A DNA stretch of 15,388 nucleotides from Scatomorpha sp964535405 (GCA_964535405.1 CAZHUG010000051.1:1-15388); one strand, 5' to 3'. Positions 8,824-15,264 are shown, counted from the stretch's first letter. Numbers and translations: made by a program. Notes: generated by a model not told the origin, from the sequence alone.

Positions 8824-8906
8824 CGCAATTTGAGCTCTTCGCTTTTCTCAAGTTTTGGTTGATACTAAATATGTACAAATTGCGTGGCAATAATCGTACA
8901 ATTATT
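8824..8906. promoter_or_regulatory. Dyad-rich regulatory region upstream of the binding-protein gene
   Basis: The 109-base gap between kinase and binding-protein genes holds several inverted repeats. CGCAATTTG (8824-8832) and CAAATTGCG (8876-8884) are perfect 9-bp arms 43 bases apart. ATTGC-GTG-GCAAT spans 8879-8891. AATAAT-cgtaca-ATTATT spans 8889-8906. GTAC flanks the set at 8873 and 8896. A weak hairpin with TTGAG/CTCAA arms (8830-8834, 8847-8851) precedes TTTT at 8853-8856 and may partly terminate kinase transcripts. No convincing -35/-10 pair with a usable leader was found. TTGATA at 8859-8864 is a possible -35 without a good partner. Role as operator region is inferred. Confidence 0.45.
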
Positions 8907-8920
8907 ATGGAGGTTGTACT

Positions 8921-10333
8921 ATGAAACTGAAAAAACTACTTGCAATCGTCCTCGCGGCAGTTATGTGTCTCGGACTCCTGTCTGCTTGCGGCACACCCGC
9001 GCCGAGCAAAACGCCCGATCCGGGTGACACCGGCTCCAACACTCCCGAGCCCCCTGCAGCCCCCGTTACCATCAGCGTTCTGACCACATATGCTGGTGAG
9101 GACACCAACGCCACCAAGTTCCAGCAGGGCGTTGCCGAGTGGGAAACTTCCACAGGCAACAAGGTGCAGGACCGTTCCGCCACCTCTGACGAGACCTTCA
9201 AGTCCTCCGTCCTGGCTGACTTCGAGATGGGCTCCGAGCCTGATGTCCTGTTCTTCTTCAACGGCAAGGACTCCGACCCCTTCGTCTCTGCCGATAAGGT
9301 CGTCTCTATTGAAGAAATTCGTGAAGTGTATCCCGACTATGCGTCCAACATGAAGGACGACATGATGGGTGCATCTCCCTACGACGGCAAGAACTACTCT
9401 GTTCCCGTTAACGGCTTCTGGGAAGGCATGTTCTATAACAAGGAAATCCTTGAGGCTGCCGGCGTTGAAGTTCCCACCATCGACACCACCTGGGAGCAGT
9501 TTCTTGCTGACTGCCAGAAGATAGCCGATGCCGGCTACACCCCCATCGCTGCATCTCTCGGCCATGTTCCTCACTATTGGTTCGAGTTCTGCATCTACAA
9601 CCATCTGAGCCCCGCCACACACAACGTGCTGCCCGCAATCCCCACCAAGGACGGCGATGATTGGAAGTTTGACACCAACAACGCGCAGTACAAGGCATGG
9701 GTTGCCGGTCTTGAAGACATTAAGACCCTCTATGAAAAGGACTTCTTCCCCGCAAACACCCTGTCTGCCACCGATGATGAAGTCACCACCATGTTCACAG
9801 ATGGCAAGTGCGCATTCCTGATCCAGGGCTCCTGGCAGGTTGGCGGCATTGAGAATGCCTGCGGCGCTGATGCCGAAAACGGCGTTGCCGCGGATCCCGA
9901 GCTGCTTGGAAACTTCTCTGTCACATATGTTGGCGGCATGGGCGACCGCAAGGCCGGCGATATCATCACTGGTCTGTCCTCCGGCTATTACATCACCCGC
10001 GCCTGCTGGGATGATGCCGCAAAGCGTGAGGCTGCTGTTTCCTTCATCAGCCACATGACCTCCGACGAGATGGTCACAAAGTTTGCCGGCGCAACCACCA
10101 CCGCGCTCAAGAACGGCGTTGACCTGACCGGCGTTGAGCTCTCCAGCCTGGCACTTGCCGGCATGGAGATGGTCAAGAACGCCACCGGTGCCGCCGGAGC
10201 AGTTCAGGACCAGGTTTCCGACGCAGCCCGCGTTCCCATGTTCGTTCCGGGCATGGCTGAGATAGTCTCCGGCGCAGTCACTGCTGAAGAGGCGGTTCAG
10301 GCCTCCCTTATCATTATTGCCGAAGAGGGCTAA
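8921..10333 (+). CDS. ABC transporter sugar-binding lipoprotein (CUT1 family)
   Basis: Extracellular lipid-anchored solute-binding protein, 470 residues, delivering sugar to the two permeases downstream. A basic N-terminus and hydrophobic core (1-19) lead to lipobox LSAC with Cys23 as the lipidated residue. A Pro/Thr-rich linker runs to about residue 48, followed by an MalE-type (family 1) binding fold: VTISVLTTYAGE, an EWETSTGNKV helix, GSEPDVLFFF and FYNKEILEAAGVEVPTTW-like hinge sequence (actual spelling FYNKEILEAAGVEVP then TTWEQF). Start ATG 8921 has GGAGG at 8909-8913. Codon use is visibly tighter than in its neighbours (Asn nearly always AAC, Ser often TCC, Val often GTT), as expected for a very highly expressed gene. 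An intrinsic terminator follows directly, separating it from the permeases. Ligand is inferred as chitobiose or another GlcNAc or glucose oligosaccharide from the locus. Confidence 0.93.
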   Translation: MKLKKLLAIVLAAVMCLGLLSACGTPAPSKTPDPGDTGSNTPEPPAAPVTISVLTTYAGEDTNATKFQQGVAEWETSTGNKVQDRSATSDETFKSSVLADFEMGSEPDVLFFFNGKDSDPFVSADKVVSIEEIREVYPDYASNMKDDMMGASPYDGKNYSVPVNGFWEGMFYNKEILEAAGVEVPTIDTTWEQFLADCQKIADAGYTPIAASLGHVPHYWFEFCIYNHLSPATHNVLPAIPTKDGDDWKFDTNNAQYKAWVAGLEDIKTLYEKDFFPANTLSATDDEVTTMFTDGKCAFLIQGSWQVGGIENACGADAENGVAADPELLGNFSVTYVGGMGDRKAGDIITGLSSGYYITRACWDDAAKREAAVSFISHMTSDEMVTKFAGATTTALKNGVDLTGVELSSLALAGMEMVKNATGAAGAVQDQVSDAARVPMFVPGMAEIVSGAVTAEEAVQASLIIIAEEG

Positions 10334-10373
10334 GCTGACTGATATGGGACATAATAGCAACTAACTAAACTGG

Positions 10374-10406
10374 GGCCGGAGGAGCTCGTGCTCCTCCGGC
10401 TCTTTT
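10374..10406 (+). terminator. Intrinsic terminator between binding protein and permease genes
   Basis: A perfect 11-bp GC-rich stem (GCCGGAGGAGC at 10375-10385 with 10390-10400), a TCGT loop and the tail TCTTTT at 10401-10406. It lies about 40 bases after the binding-protein stop and 30 before the next ATG. In CUT1 operons such a hairpin commonly lets the binding protein be made in excess over the membrane subunits by partial termination and mRNA protection; that role is inferred here. Confidence 0.88.
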
Positions 10407-10436
10407 ACACAGACCTTACCGAAAGGCGGCGAAGCC

Positions 10437-11366
10437 ATGCGCTCGACCATTTATAAAGACAAAAAGCCTTTGCTTATATTCCTGATTCCTGCCTTCCTCT
10501 TCATGGCGGTGTTTTTGTTTTATCCATTTATCATGAACATCGTAGGTTCGTTCCAGAATATACCCGGCATCGGACTTGCACCAACCGGAGTCCAGGACCC
10601 CTGGTATTCAAACTATGTCAAAATGTACAACGATGCCAATATGCGAACAGCGCTCAAAAACACCGGAATAATGATGATCGGCACTGTCGTAATTCAGGTT
10701 GGAATTGCTCTCTTACTTGCGATCCTGACCGACTTCATCGGCAGGGGTTCGCAGTTTTTCCGCACTGTTTACTTTTTTCCCATTGTAATTTCAGCTACGG
10801 CCCTCGGCCTGCTTTTCAATATTATCTTCCTGTATGATACCGGCCTTATAAACCAGCTTCTGGAGCGTTTGGGCAGGGAAGGCCCGCTCATCGACTGGAA
10901 GAGTGATAAATGGGCCATCATGACCATGATGATCCCTGTCATGTGGCAGTATGTCGGCTTTTACTTTGTCATCTTGGTCACCGGTCTCAACAGCATAGAT
11001 TCACAGCTTTATGAAGCCGCCGCAATCGACGGTGCGACGGGCGTACAGCGCGTATTTCGGATAACCCTGCCGCTTTTAAAGGGCGTCATAACCACCTGCG
11101 TCATTCTGTCCATCACAGGTGCGCTCAAGGTTTTTGACCTACCCTGGGTCATGTTCCCGAACGGAATCCCGCTCAACAGAACCTGGCTCACAGGAACCTA
11201 TATGTACTATCAGACCATCTCCCTGCGCGACGCCGACTATGGCTCGGCCATCGCGGTTCTCATCGTCTGCCTGGGCGTTCTCGTGTCCATAATTGTGAAC
11301 TCCATATCGGGAGCTATGAGCAAGGATAAAGTCAAAAAGGTTAAGAGCGGAGGTGGCGCCAAATGA
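10437..11366 (+). CDS. CUT1 sugar ABC transporter permease, MalF/UgpA-like
   Basis: First inner-membrane subunit of the sugar importer, 309 residues with about six membrane helices (first at about 11-37). The ATPase-coupling EAA loop is clear at 192-211: YEAAAIDGATGVQ then FRITLP, a near-consensus match to EAA---G---------I-LP. Start ATG 10437 follows GAAAGGCGG at 10421-10429. The C-terminal tail is Lys- and Gly-rich. Its stop overlaps the next gene's start as ATGA (11363-11366), so the two permeases are translationally coupled and probably made one to one. No ATPase gene is present in the window. Confidence 0.95.
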   Translation: MRSTIYKDKKPLLIFLIPAFLFMAVFLFYPFIMNIVGSFQNIPGIGLAPTGVQDPWYSNYVKMYNDANMRTALKNTGIMMIGTVVIQVGIALLLAILTDFIGRGSQFFRTVYFFPIVISATALGLLFNIIFLYDTGLINQLLERLGREGPLIDWKSDKWAIMTMMIPVMWQYVGFYFVILVTGLNSIDSQLYEAAAIDGATGVQRVFRITLPLLKGVITTCVILSITGALKVFDLPWVMFPNGIPLNRTWLTGTYMYYQTISLRDADYGSAIAVLIVCLGVLVSIIVNSISGAMSKDKVKKVKSGGGAK

Positions 11367-12223
11367 CCGCCAGAAAGAAGATTAAGACTTCGAAGATACT
11401 GATATATGTCGTTTTGAGCTTCTGGGCTCTTACCACCATGTACCCCTTTATATGGGTCGTTCTAAACTCATTTAAGGATCGATCCGAGATAATGTCAAAC
11501 TCCTTTGCCCTGCCTGTCGGCGATCTGTTCACCTTTAACAACTATCGCACGGCCTTCAGGCGGCTGGACATTGTCGGCTCGTATGCCCGCAGTATCTGCA
11601 TTTCGCTTGTCGTCACGTGCTGCGTCGTGCTGCTTGCCGGACTTGCCGCGTATGCGCTTGCAAGGTATGAGTTCAGGGGCAAAAAGTTTCTGAGCACGGT
11701 TGTCGTCGCCAGCATGATGTTCCCGGTGTTCTCGACCATCATCCCGGTGTTTCGAATGATGCTGGGCTGGGGGATTGCGAACACGAACAACGTCTGGCTC
11801 GCCATGCTCTCCACGGCCCTGCCGCAGATAGCGGGCAACCTGTCGTTTTCTATCATTGTCCTGCGCGGATATATCGAGGATCTGCCCATTGACCTTGAGG
11901 AATCGGCCTATCTTGAAGGCTGCAACGTGTTCCAGATATTCTTCAAGATCGTCGTGCCGCTGACGAAGCCGTCCTTCGCCACGGTCGGAATTTTCTCCTT
12001 CCTTTGGAGCTATAACGATCTGTTCACCCAGATGTTTACCCTAAGGGACAAGAGCCAGTGGGGCATAACCCGCCTGATGCAGATGCTGACCTCCATGGAA
12101 GGCACAAACTACGGACTCATGGCTGCCGCGGTTACCATCGTGGTTATACCCGTTTTGCTGCTCTATATCTTCCTTCAGAAGCAAATTATCAAGGGCATGA
12201 CAGCCGGCGCAATCAAAGGCTGA
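11363..12223 (+). CDS. CUT1 sugar ABC transporter permease, MalG/UgpE-like
   Basis: Second inner-membrane subunit, 286 residues, pairing with the upstream permease. Typical MalG-type N-terminus with YPFIWVVLNSFKD (28-39), about six membrane helices, and the C-terminal block ending KQIIKGMTAGAIKG that is characteristic of this subfamily. The EAA loop (179-199) is somewhat off consensus: LEESAYLEGCN replaces the usual EEAA--DGA, with Glu for Asp and Cys for Ala, while the downstream VVPLTKP is normal. The start overlaps the upstream stop (ATGA) with GGAGGTGG just before it, at 11349-11356. The following regulator has its own promoter, which begins inside this gene's stop codon. Confidence 0.95.
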   Translation: MTARKKIKTSKILIYVVLSFWALTTMYPFIWVVLNSFKDRSEIMSNSFALPVGDLFTFNNYRTAFRRLDIVGSYARSICISLVVTCCVVLLAGLAAYALARYEFRGKKFLSTVVVASMMFPVFSTIIPVFRMMLGWGIANTNNVWLAMLSTALPQIAGNLSFSIIVLRGYIEDLPIDLEESAYLEGCNVFQIFFKIVVPLTKPSFATVGIFSFLWSYNDLFTQMFTLRDKSQWGITRLMQMLTSMEGTNYGLMAAAVTIVVIPVLLLYIFLQKQIIKGMTAGAIKG

Positions 12224-12253
12224 CTTGTCAGCGGACTGCCTGCGTGATATAAT
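12219..12253 (+). promoter_or_regulatory. Strong sigma-A promoter of the response-regulator gene with a palindrome on its -35
   Basis: TTGTCA (12225-12230, five of six to consensus), a 17-base spacer and a perfect TATAAT (12248-12253), with TGA just before it giving an extended -10. Transcription should start near 12260, leaving a leader of about 17 bases with AGGGAGGA at 12262-12269. A perfect palindrome, GCTGAC-TT-GTCAGC (12219-12232), covers the -35 box and the stop codon of the upstream permease gene, and would suit a repressor site. Confidence 0.8.
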
Positions 12254-12276
12254 TGCCGGGTAGGGAGGAACGAGCG

Positions 12277-13044
12277 ATGTATAAAGTTGTGCTTATAGAT
12301 GACGAAACAATTATTGTCGAGGGACTCAAGCGCGTTGTGGACTGGAAGAGCCACAATTGCGAGGTTGTCGCGACCGCCTCAGACGCAGTTCTGGGCGCTG
12401 CCGCCATAAGAGAGCATAAGCCCGACATATTGTTTACAGATATTAAAATGCCCGATATAGACGGCCTTACAATGCTGGCCGGACTGAATGGCGAGTTTCC
12501 GAATATGCAGATAAGCGTGCTCACGGGCTACCGCGACTTTGAATATGCCCGACGGGCCATATCCCTGGGCGTATCCCGCTTTTTACTCAAGCCCTCCAAG
12601 ATGGACGAGATTGAAGAGGCGCTCGTGCACATGTCGGGCAGTCTTGCGGCGCAGAATCGAGCGGAAGAGACGCCTGAGCCGCCCGCGGCAGAGCCGAAGG
12701 AGGATAATGCGAACAGCTTCATTGCAAGGCAGGCACGCGCTTATATAGCCGATAACTGCACGAATAAGCTCTCGCTTCAGGAGGTTGCGGATCACTGCTA
12801 TGTGAGCCAGTGGCATCTTTCAAAAATCCTCAACCGCCAGCTCGGACAGAACTTCTATGACATTCTCAACAGCGTCAGGATAGAGCGCGCCAAGCAGCTG
12901 CTGGAAGATCCCTCATTGCGCATAAGCGAGGTCGCGGCGCATGCCGGGTATTCGGACACGGCTCACTTCTCGCGCGTCTTTAAGAGCCTTGAGGGCGTCT
13001 CTGCCAATGAATACCGCAATCTCCACTGCGGCACAGGCAGGTAA
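12277..13044 (+). CDS. YesN-type response regulator, receiver plus AraC DNA-binding domain
   Basis: Cytoplasmic transcription factor of 255 residues, the likely partner of the kinase at 7078 and activator of the sugar genes. The start is ATG 12277, eight bases after AGGGAGGA; the in-frame TTG at 12253 lies inside the -10 box and is excluded. Receiver domain 1-120: acidic pair Asp8/Asp9, phosphoacceptor Asp55 in FTDIKMPDIDG, Thr83 in VLTGY and Lys105 in LLKPSK, all intact. A short acidic, Pro-rich linker (about 128-145) joins it to the AraC double helix-turn-helix (146-250): SLQEVADHCYVSQWHLSKI and then RISEVAAHAGYSDTAHFSRVFK, ending GVSANEYR. The usual long middle domain of full-length YesN is absent, so this is a short form. 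Targets are inferred from position. Confidence 0.95.
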   Translation: MYKVVLIDDETIIVEGLKRVVDWKSHNCEVVATASDAVLGAAAIREHKPDILFTDIKMPDIDGLTMLAGLNGEFPNMQISVLTGYRDFEYARRAISLGVSRFLLKPSKMDEIEEALVHMSGSLAAQNRAEETPEPPAAEPKEDNANSFIARQARAYIADNCTNKLSLQEVADHCYVSQWHLSKILNRQLGQNFYDILNSVRIERAKQLLEDPSLRISEVAAHAGYSDTAHFSRVFKSLEGVSANEYRNLHCGTGR

Positions 13045-13049
13045 ATACT

Positions 13050-13090
13050 AAAACTCCCCCCGAAAGATTCGGGGGGAGTTTTTGTTTAGC
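13050..13090. terminator. Bidirectional intrinsic terminator between convergent genes
   Basis: A perfect 13-bp stem (13052-13064 with 13068-13080, core CTCCCCCCGAA) has a 3-base loop, with two more A-T pairs at the base. On the plus strand it ends in TTTTTTGTTT, a strong terminator for the response-regulator transcript. On the minus strand the tail is TTTTAGTATTT, so the same hairpin should stop the convergent coiled-coil gene, whose stop codon lies only about 15 bases away. Confidence 0.92.
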
Positions 13091-13095
13091 TGATA

Positions 13096-15024
13096 TTATT
13101 TTGCGACTGCCGTGTCCGCGGTCTTTCTGCTGTAGCCTACCGTGGCAAGCGCTGCTGCAACAGCGAGCACGATGGCTGCGGCCATCTGGACTGCGTGACC
13201 CGTGAAGGCGGTGGCGGCTGCAAAGCCGTAGATAAGTGCGGCGGCGGAGACGACAAGGGTGACTATCGCGAGAACCCTGCCGGTCTTCTTTGCACCGAAG
13301 CCGAGGACAGCTGCGACGATGCCGAGCACTGCCGCGACCGCCATGGCTATGTAGGTATAGAGCCTGCCCATGAGCTCCTTGGTGGTCTTTTCGGTCTCCT
13401 CATCGACTGTCTGCCTTGCGGCGTCAATGGGGGCAACGCCGGCGTCAATCTTCGCCTGAACGGCGCTGTTCTCGGCAAGTGTGGCATATCCGGCGTCGAC
13501 CTGTGCCTGACCTGCTTCAAACTCGGCAAGCTGCCCGCGACCGTCCTCGAGCTGGGTAACGGCGTCGTCAAGTTGCTTCTGACCGGCTTCAAGTTCCGCG
13601 GCGGAGCTTGTGAGTGTCGCGTCACCGGCCTGGATCACAGCGGCGGCCTCGGCGAGCTGCTGTTCACCGGCTGCGATCTGTGCGGGTGCTGCACCCAGCT
13701 TTGCGCTTGCGGCGGCAAGCTCCTTGGCGGCGGCGTCGAGCTGGGCCTTGGCGGCTTCATACTCCTGTACCTGAGCCAGACCGTCCTCGTAGGGCTTGAG
13801 CTGCTCTGCCGCGGCATCGAGCTGGGCCTTGCCGGCCTCATACTCCTTGAGCTGAGCCAGACCGTCCTCGTAAACCTTCAGCTGCTTGCGGGCTTCACTG
13901 AGCTGAACCTCGGCGGCACCGAGCTGACCACGAGATGCGTCGAGCTGAGCCTTTGCGGCTTTGAGCTGGGGCTCCGATTCATCAAGATACGCCTTTGTGC
14001 CCTCGTACGTCAGAACATCAGCCTGACCTTTTTCGTACTCCTTAATAAGATATGATGCCTGGTCGTACATTGCCTTGTTGTCGTTGAGCGATGCCAGCGC
14101 ACTGTTCAGCTCGGCCTGTATTACCTCTATCTGTGCCGGGGTGAGGTTACCCTTGTTGGCCTCAAACTCGGCAAGCTTTTCATTGTATTGGGCCAGAGCG
14201 GCCTCATACTGGGGTACAAAAACGATGCTTGCGTCATATTGACCCTTCATCTCGGCGAGCGTAGCCTTGCCTTGTTCGTATGCGCCTGTGCTTGCATCAA
14301 GCTGCGCTCTTCCTGCGTTGTAGGCGGCCAGCTTAGCATTGTACTCGGCAAGCCCGCTGCTGTACCTTGAACTGCCCGAGGAATAATCGAGCAAGCCCGA
14401 GTCATACTGGGCCTTACCGGCATCGTATGTTTCCTTCATGCCGGCGAGCTGCGCCTTGCCTTCCTCATAGGCGGCGGTTTTGGTGCCGAGCTGCTTCAGG
14501 CCGGCATCGTACTGGGCTTTGCCGGCTTCGTATGCTTCCTTCATACCGGCGAGCTGCGCCTTGCCTGCTTCATAGGCTGCGGTTTTGGCATCCAGCTGTG
14601 CCATGCCTGCGTCGTATGCGGCTTTTCCGCTGGCGTACTGCGATTTACCTGCCTGGAATTCTGCTTTTTTGGCGTCTAAGGTTGCTTGCCCCTGGGCATA
14701 GGTCTCCTTGCCGGCGGCAAGTGCTGCGGCACCTTCGTCATAGGCGGCCTGACCGGCCTTGAGGTTCTCAATGCCCGCGTCGTAAGTGGCCTGACCGTCC
14801 TCGACGGTCTTTTTCCCGGCCTCATAGTCGGCGCGCTTGGATTCGAGGGTTTCCACACCCTCGGCCAGGGTATTAATCTGTGCCACTTTTTCTGCCTTTT
14901 CGGCTTCCTTGGCGGTCTTTACGTCGTTCACGTCAACGACGCCCAATCCTGCGCCCAGCAGGGCGAATAGACTGGCCAGAACCATGATAGTGCTGCATAC
15001 CTTCAGGAGCTTCGATGATTTCAT
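13096..15024 (-). CDS. Long heptad-repeat coiled-coil membrane protein, function unknown
   Basis: 642 residues; not a family I can name. The start is the ATG at 15024-15022, chosen for GGGAGGA at 15041-15035; an in-frame GTG upstream adds 22 residues without a site. TM1 lies at about 10-30 after a basic N-terminus, followed by about 520 residues of helical repeat (31-553), then three membrane helices (about 556-576, 584-604, 611-631). Basic loops (GAKKTGR, YSRK) predict that both ends are cytoplasmic and the repeat is outside. From 53 to 284 every seventh residue, 34 in a row, is Tyr, Leu, Val or Phe, with Gly or a small/basic residue three later (consensus YDAGKAQ). Helix-breaking ANKGNLTP (289-296) sits at the midpoint. 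The second half is Leu-rich with register shifts. The pattern resembles the LxxGxxx repeats of YhgE/Pip and YueB-type proteins, but the large C-terminal transporter-like region of those is absent. Possible roles: surface stalk, envelope spacer or phage receptor, all inferred. Confidence 0.9.
   Translation of the reverse strand: MKSSKLLKVCSTIMVLASLFALLGAGLGVVDVNDVKTAKEAEKAEKVAQINTLAEGVETLESKRADYEAGKKTVEDGQATYDAGIENLKAGQAAYDEGAAALAAGKETYAQGQATLDAKKAEFQAGKSQYASGKAAYDAGMAQLDAKTAAYEAGKAQLAGMKEAYEAGKAQYDAGLKQLGTKTAAYEEGKAQLAGMKETYDAGKAQYDSGLLDYSSGSSRYSSGLAEYNAKLAAYNAGRAQLDASTGAYEQGKATLAEMKGQYDASIVFVPQYEAALAQYNEKLAEFEANKGNLTPAQIEVIQAELNSALASLNDNKAMYDQASYLIKEYEKGQADVLTYEGTKAYLDESEPQLKAAKAQLDASRGQLGAAEVQLSEARKQLKVYEDGLAQLKEYEAGKAQLDAAAEQLKPYEDGLAQVQEYEAAKAQLDAAAKELAAASAKLGAAPAQIAAGEQQLAEAAAVIQAGDATLTSSAAELEAGQKQLDDAVTQLEDGRGQLAEFEAGQAQVDAGYATLAENSAVQAKIDAGVAPIDAARQTVDEETEKTTKELMGRLYTYIAMAVAAVLGIVAAVLGFGAKKTGRVLAIVTLVVSAAALIYGFAAATAFTGHAVQMAAAIVLAVAAALATVGYSRKTADTAVAK
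13717..13878 (-). repeat. Two tandem 81-bp (27-residue) repeats in the coiled-coil gene
   Basis: Residues 383-409 and 410-436 align at 21 of 27 positions (KVYEDGLAQLKEYEAGK against KPYEDGLAQVQEYEAAK at their starts). The copies occupy 13798-13878 and 13717-13797; the minus-strand signature CCAGACCGTCCTCGTA (plus-strand reading) recurs at 13776 and 13857, exactly 81 bases apart. Because 27 is one less than four heptads, each copy shifts the hydrophobic register by one residue. Confidence 0.85.
14383..14592 (-). repeat. Two tandem 105-bp (35-residue) repeats in the coiled-coil gene
   Basis: Residues 145-179 and 180-214 match at 26 of 35 positions, both containing TAAYE-GKAQLAGMKE. The copies cover 14488-14592 and 14383-14487. 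The offset of 105 bases is exactly five heptads, so the coiled-coil register is preserved. The DNA copies are also close, with mismatches largely at third positions, suggesting a fairly recent duplication under selection for the protein pattern. Confidence 0.85.
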
Positions 15025-15074
15025 GTTTGATAAGTCCTCCCAACATAAGTTATAATTGAAAGGGGGTTTTTTTA

Positions 15075-15096
15075 TGAACAGCCCTCCCACTGTTCA
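15075..15096 (-). promoter_or_regulatory. Dyad with a GGGAGGG loop upstream of the coiled-coil gene
   Basis: Perfect 7-bp arms TGAACAG (15075-15081) and CTGTTCA (15090-15096) surround eight bases that read TGGGAGGG on the minus strand. This lies about 50 bases before the start codon at 15024, so it may be in the mRNA leader, or be an operator if transcription starts closer. The loop copies the TGGGAGG of the true ribosome binding site at 15042-15036. Confidence 0.4.
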
Positions 15097-15238
15097 CTGC
15101 ACAGGTCAAGTATAGAACACGACAATTAGAATATAATTAAAAAACTAACACATATGGAAACAAAAAACATAAAAATATTCTTGCCGCATACTACGGTGCC
15201 GCAGTGTATATGTTCTATGTTATGATTCAAGACAAAGA
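15097..15238 (-). promoter_or_regulatory. AT-rich intergenic stretch, likely promoter region of the coiled-coil gene
   Basis: No gene is seen here. The minus strand offers several imperfect promoters: TATACT at 15114-15109, TATATT at 15135-15130, and TTGAAT followed 16 bases later by TACACT nearer 15230-15200. None has both boxes close to consensus, so I cannot choose. A run of A/T around 15115-15180 could act as an UP-like element. Confidence 0.3.
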
Positions 15239-15264
15239 AAAAAGACGCCTTTCAGGCGTCTTTT

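Noticed and set aside
8880..8908. TTGCGT-17-TATTAT promoter directly before the binding-protein gene
   Set aside because: Transcription would begin at or after the ribosome binding site (8909-8913), leaving no usable leader.
8936..10360. Open frame of 474 codons on the minus strand across the binding-protein gene
   Set aside because: Biased codon use in the real gene (few TTA, CTA, TCA) removes stops in this frame. The translation has no recognisable domain and the plus-strand lipoprotein is unambiguous.
13195..14055. Open frame of 286 codons on the plus strand, Cys-, Gly- and Leu-rich
   Set aside because: It is the mirror of the repetitive coiled-coil gene. Repeated Ala, Gly and Gln codons leave the opposite strand without stops. 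It has no ribosome binding site, no domain, and its periodicity is only that of the gene opposite.
13717..14592. CRISPR-like or non-coding tandem array
   Set aside because: The repeats are degenerate, in frame, of lengths set by heptads, and translate to a continuous coiled coil.
15025..15090. Upstream GTG start for the coiled-coil protein adding 22 residues
   Set aside because: It would pass through the true GGGAGGA site and spoil the basic N-terminus plus membrane helix; no ribosome binding site is seen before it.
15075..15096. LexA (SOS) box, because of GAAC and GTTC in the dyad
   Set aside because: The Gram-positive SOS box has four bases between GAAC and GTTC; here there are twelve.
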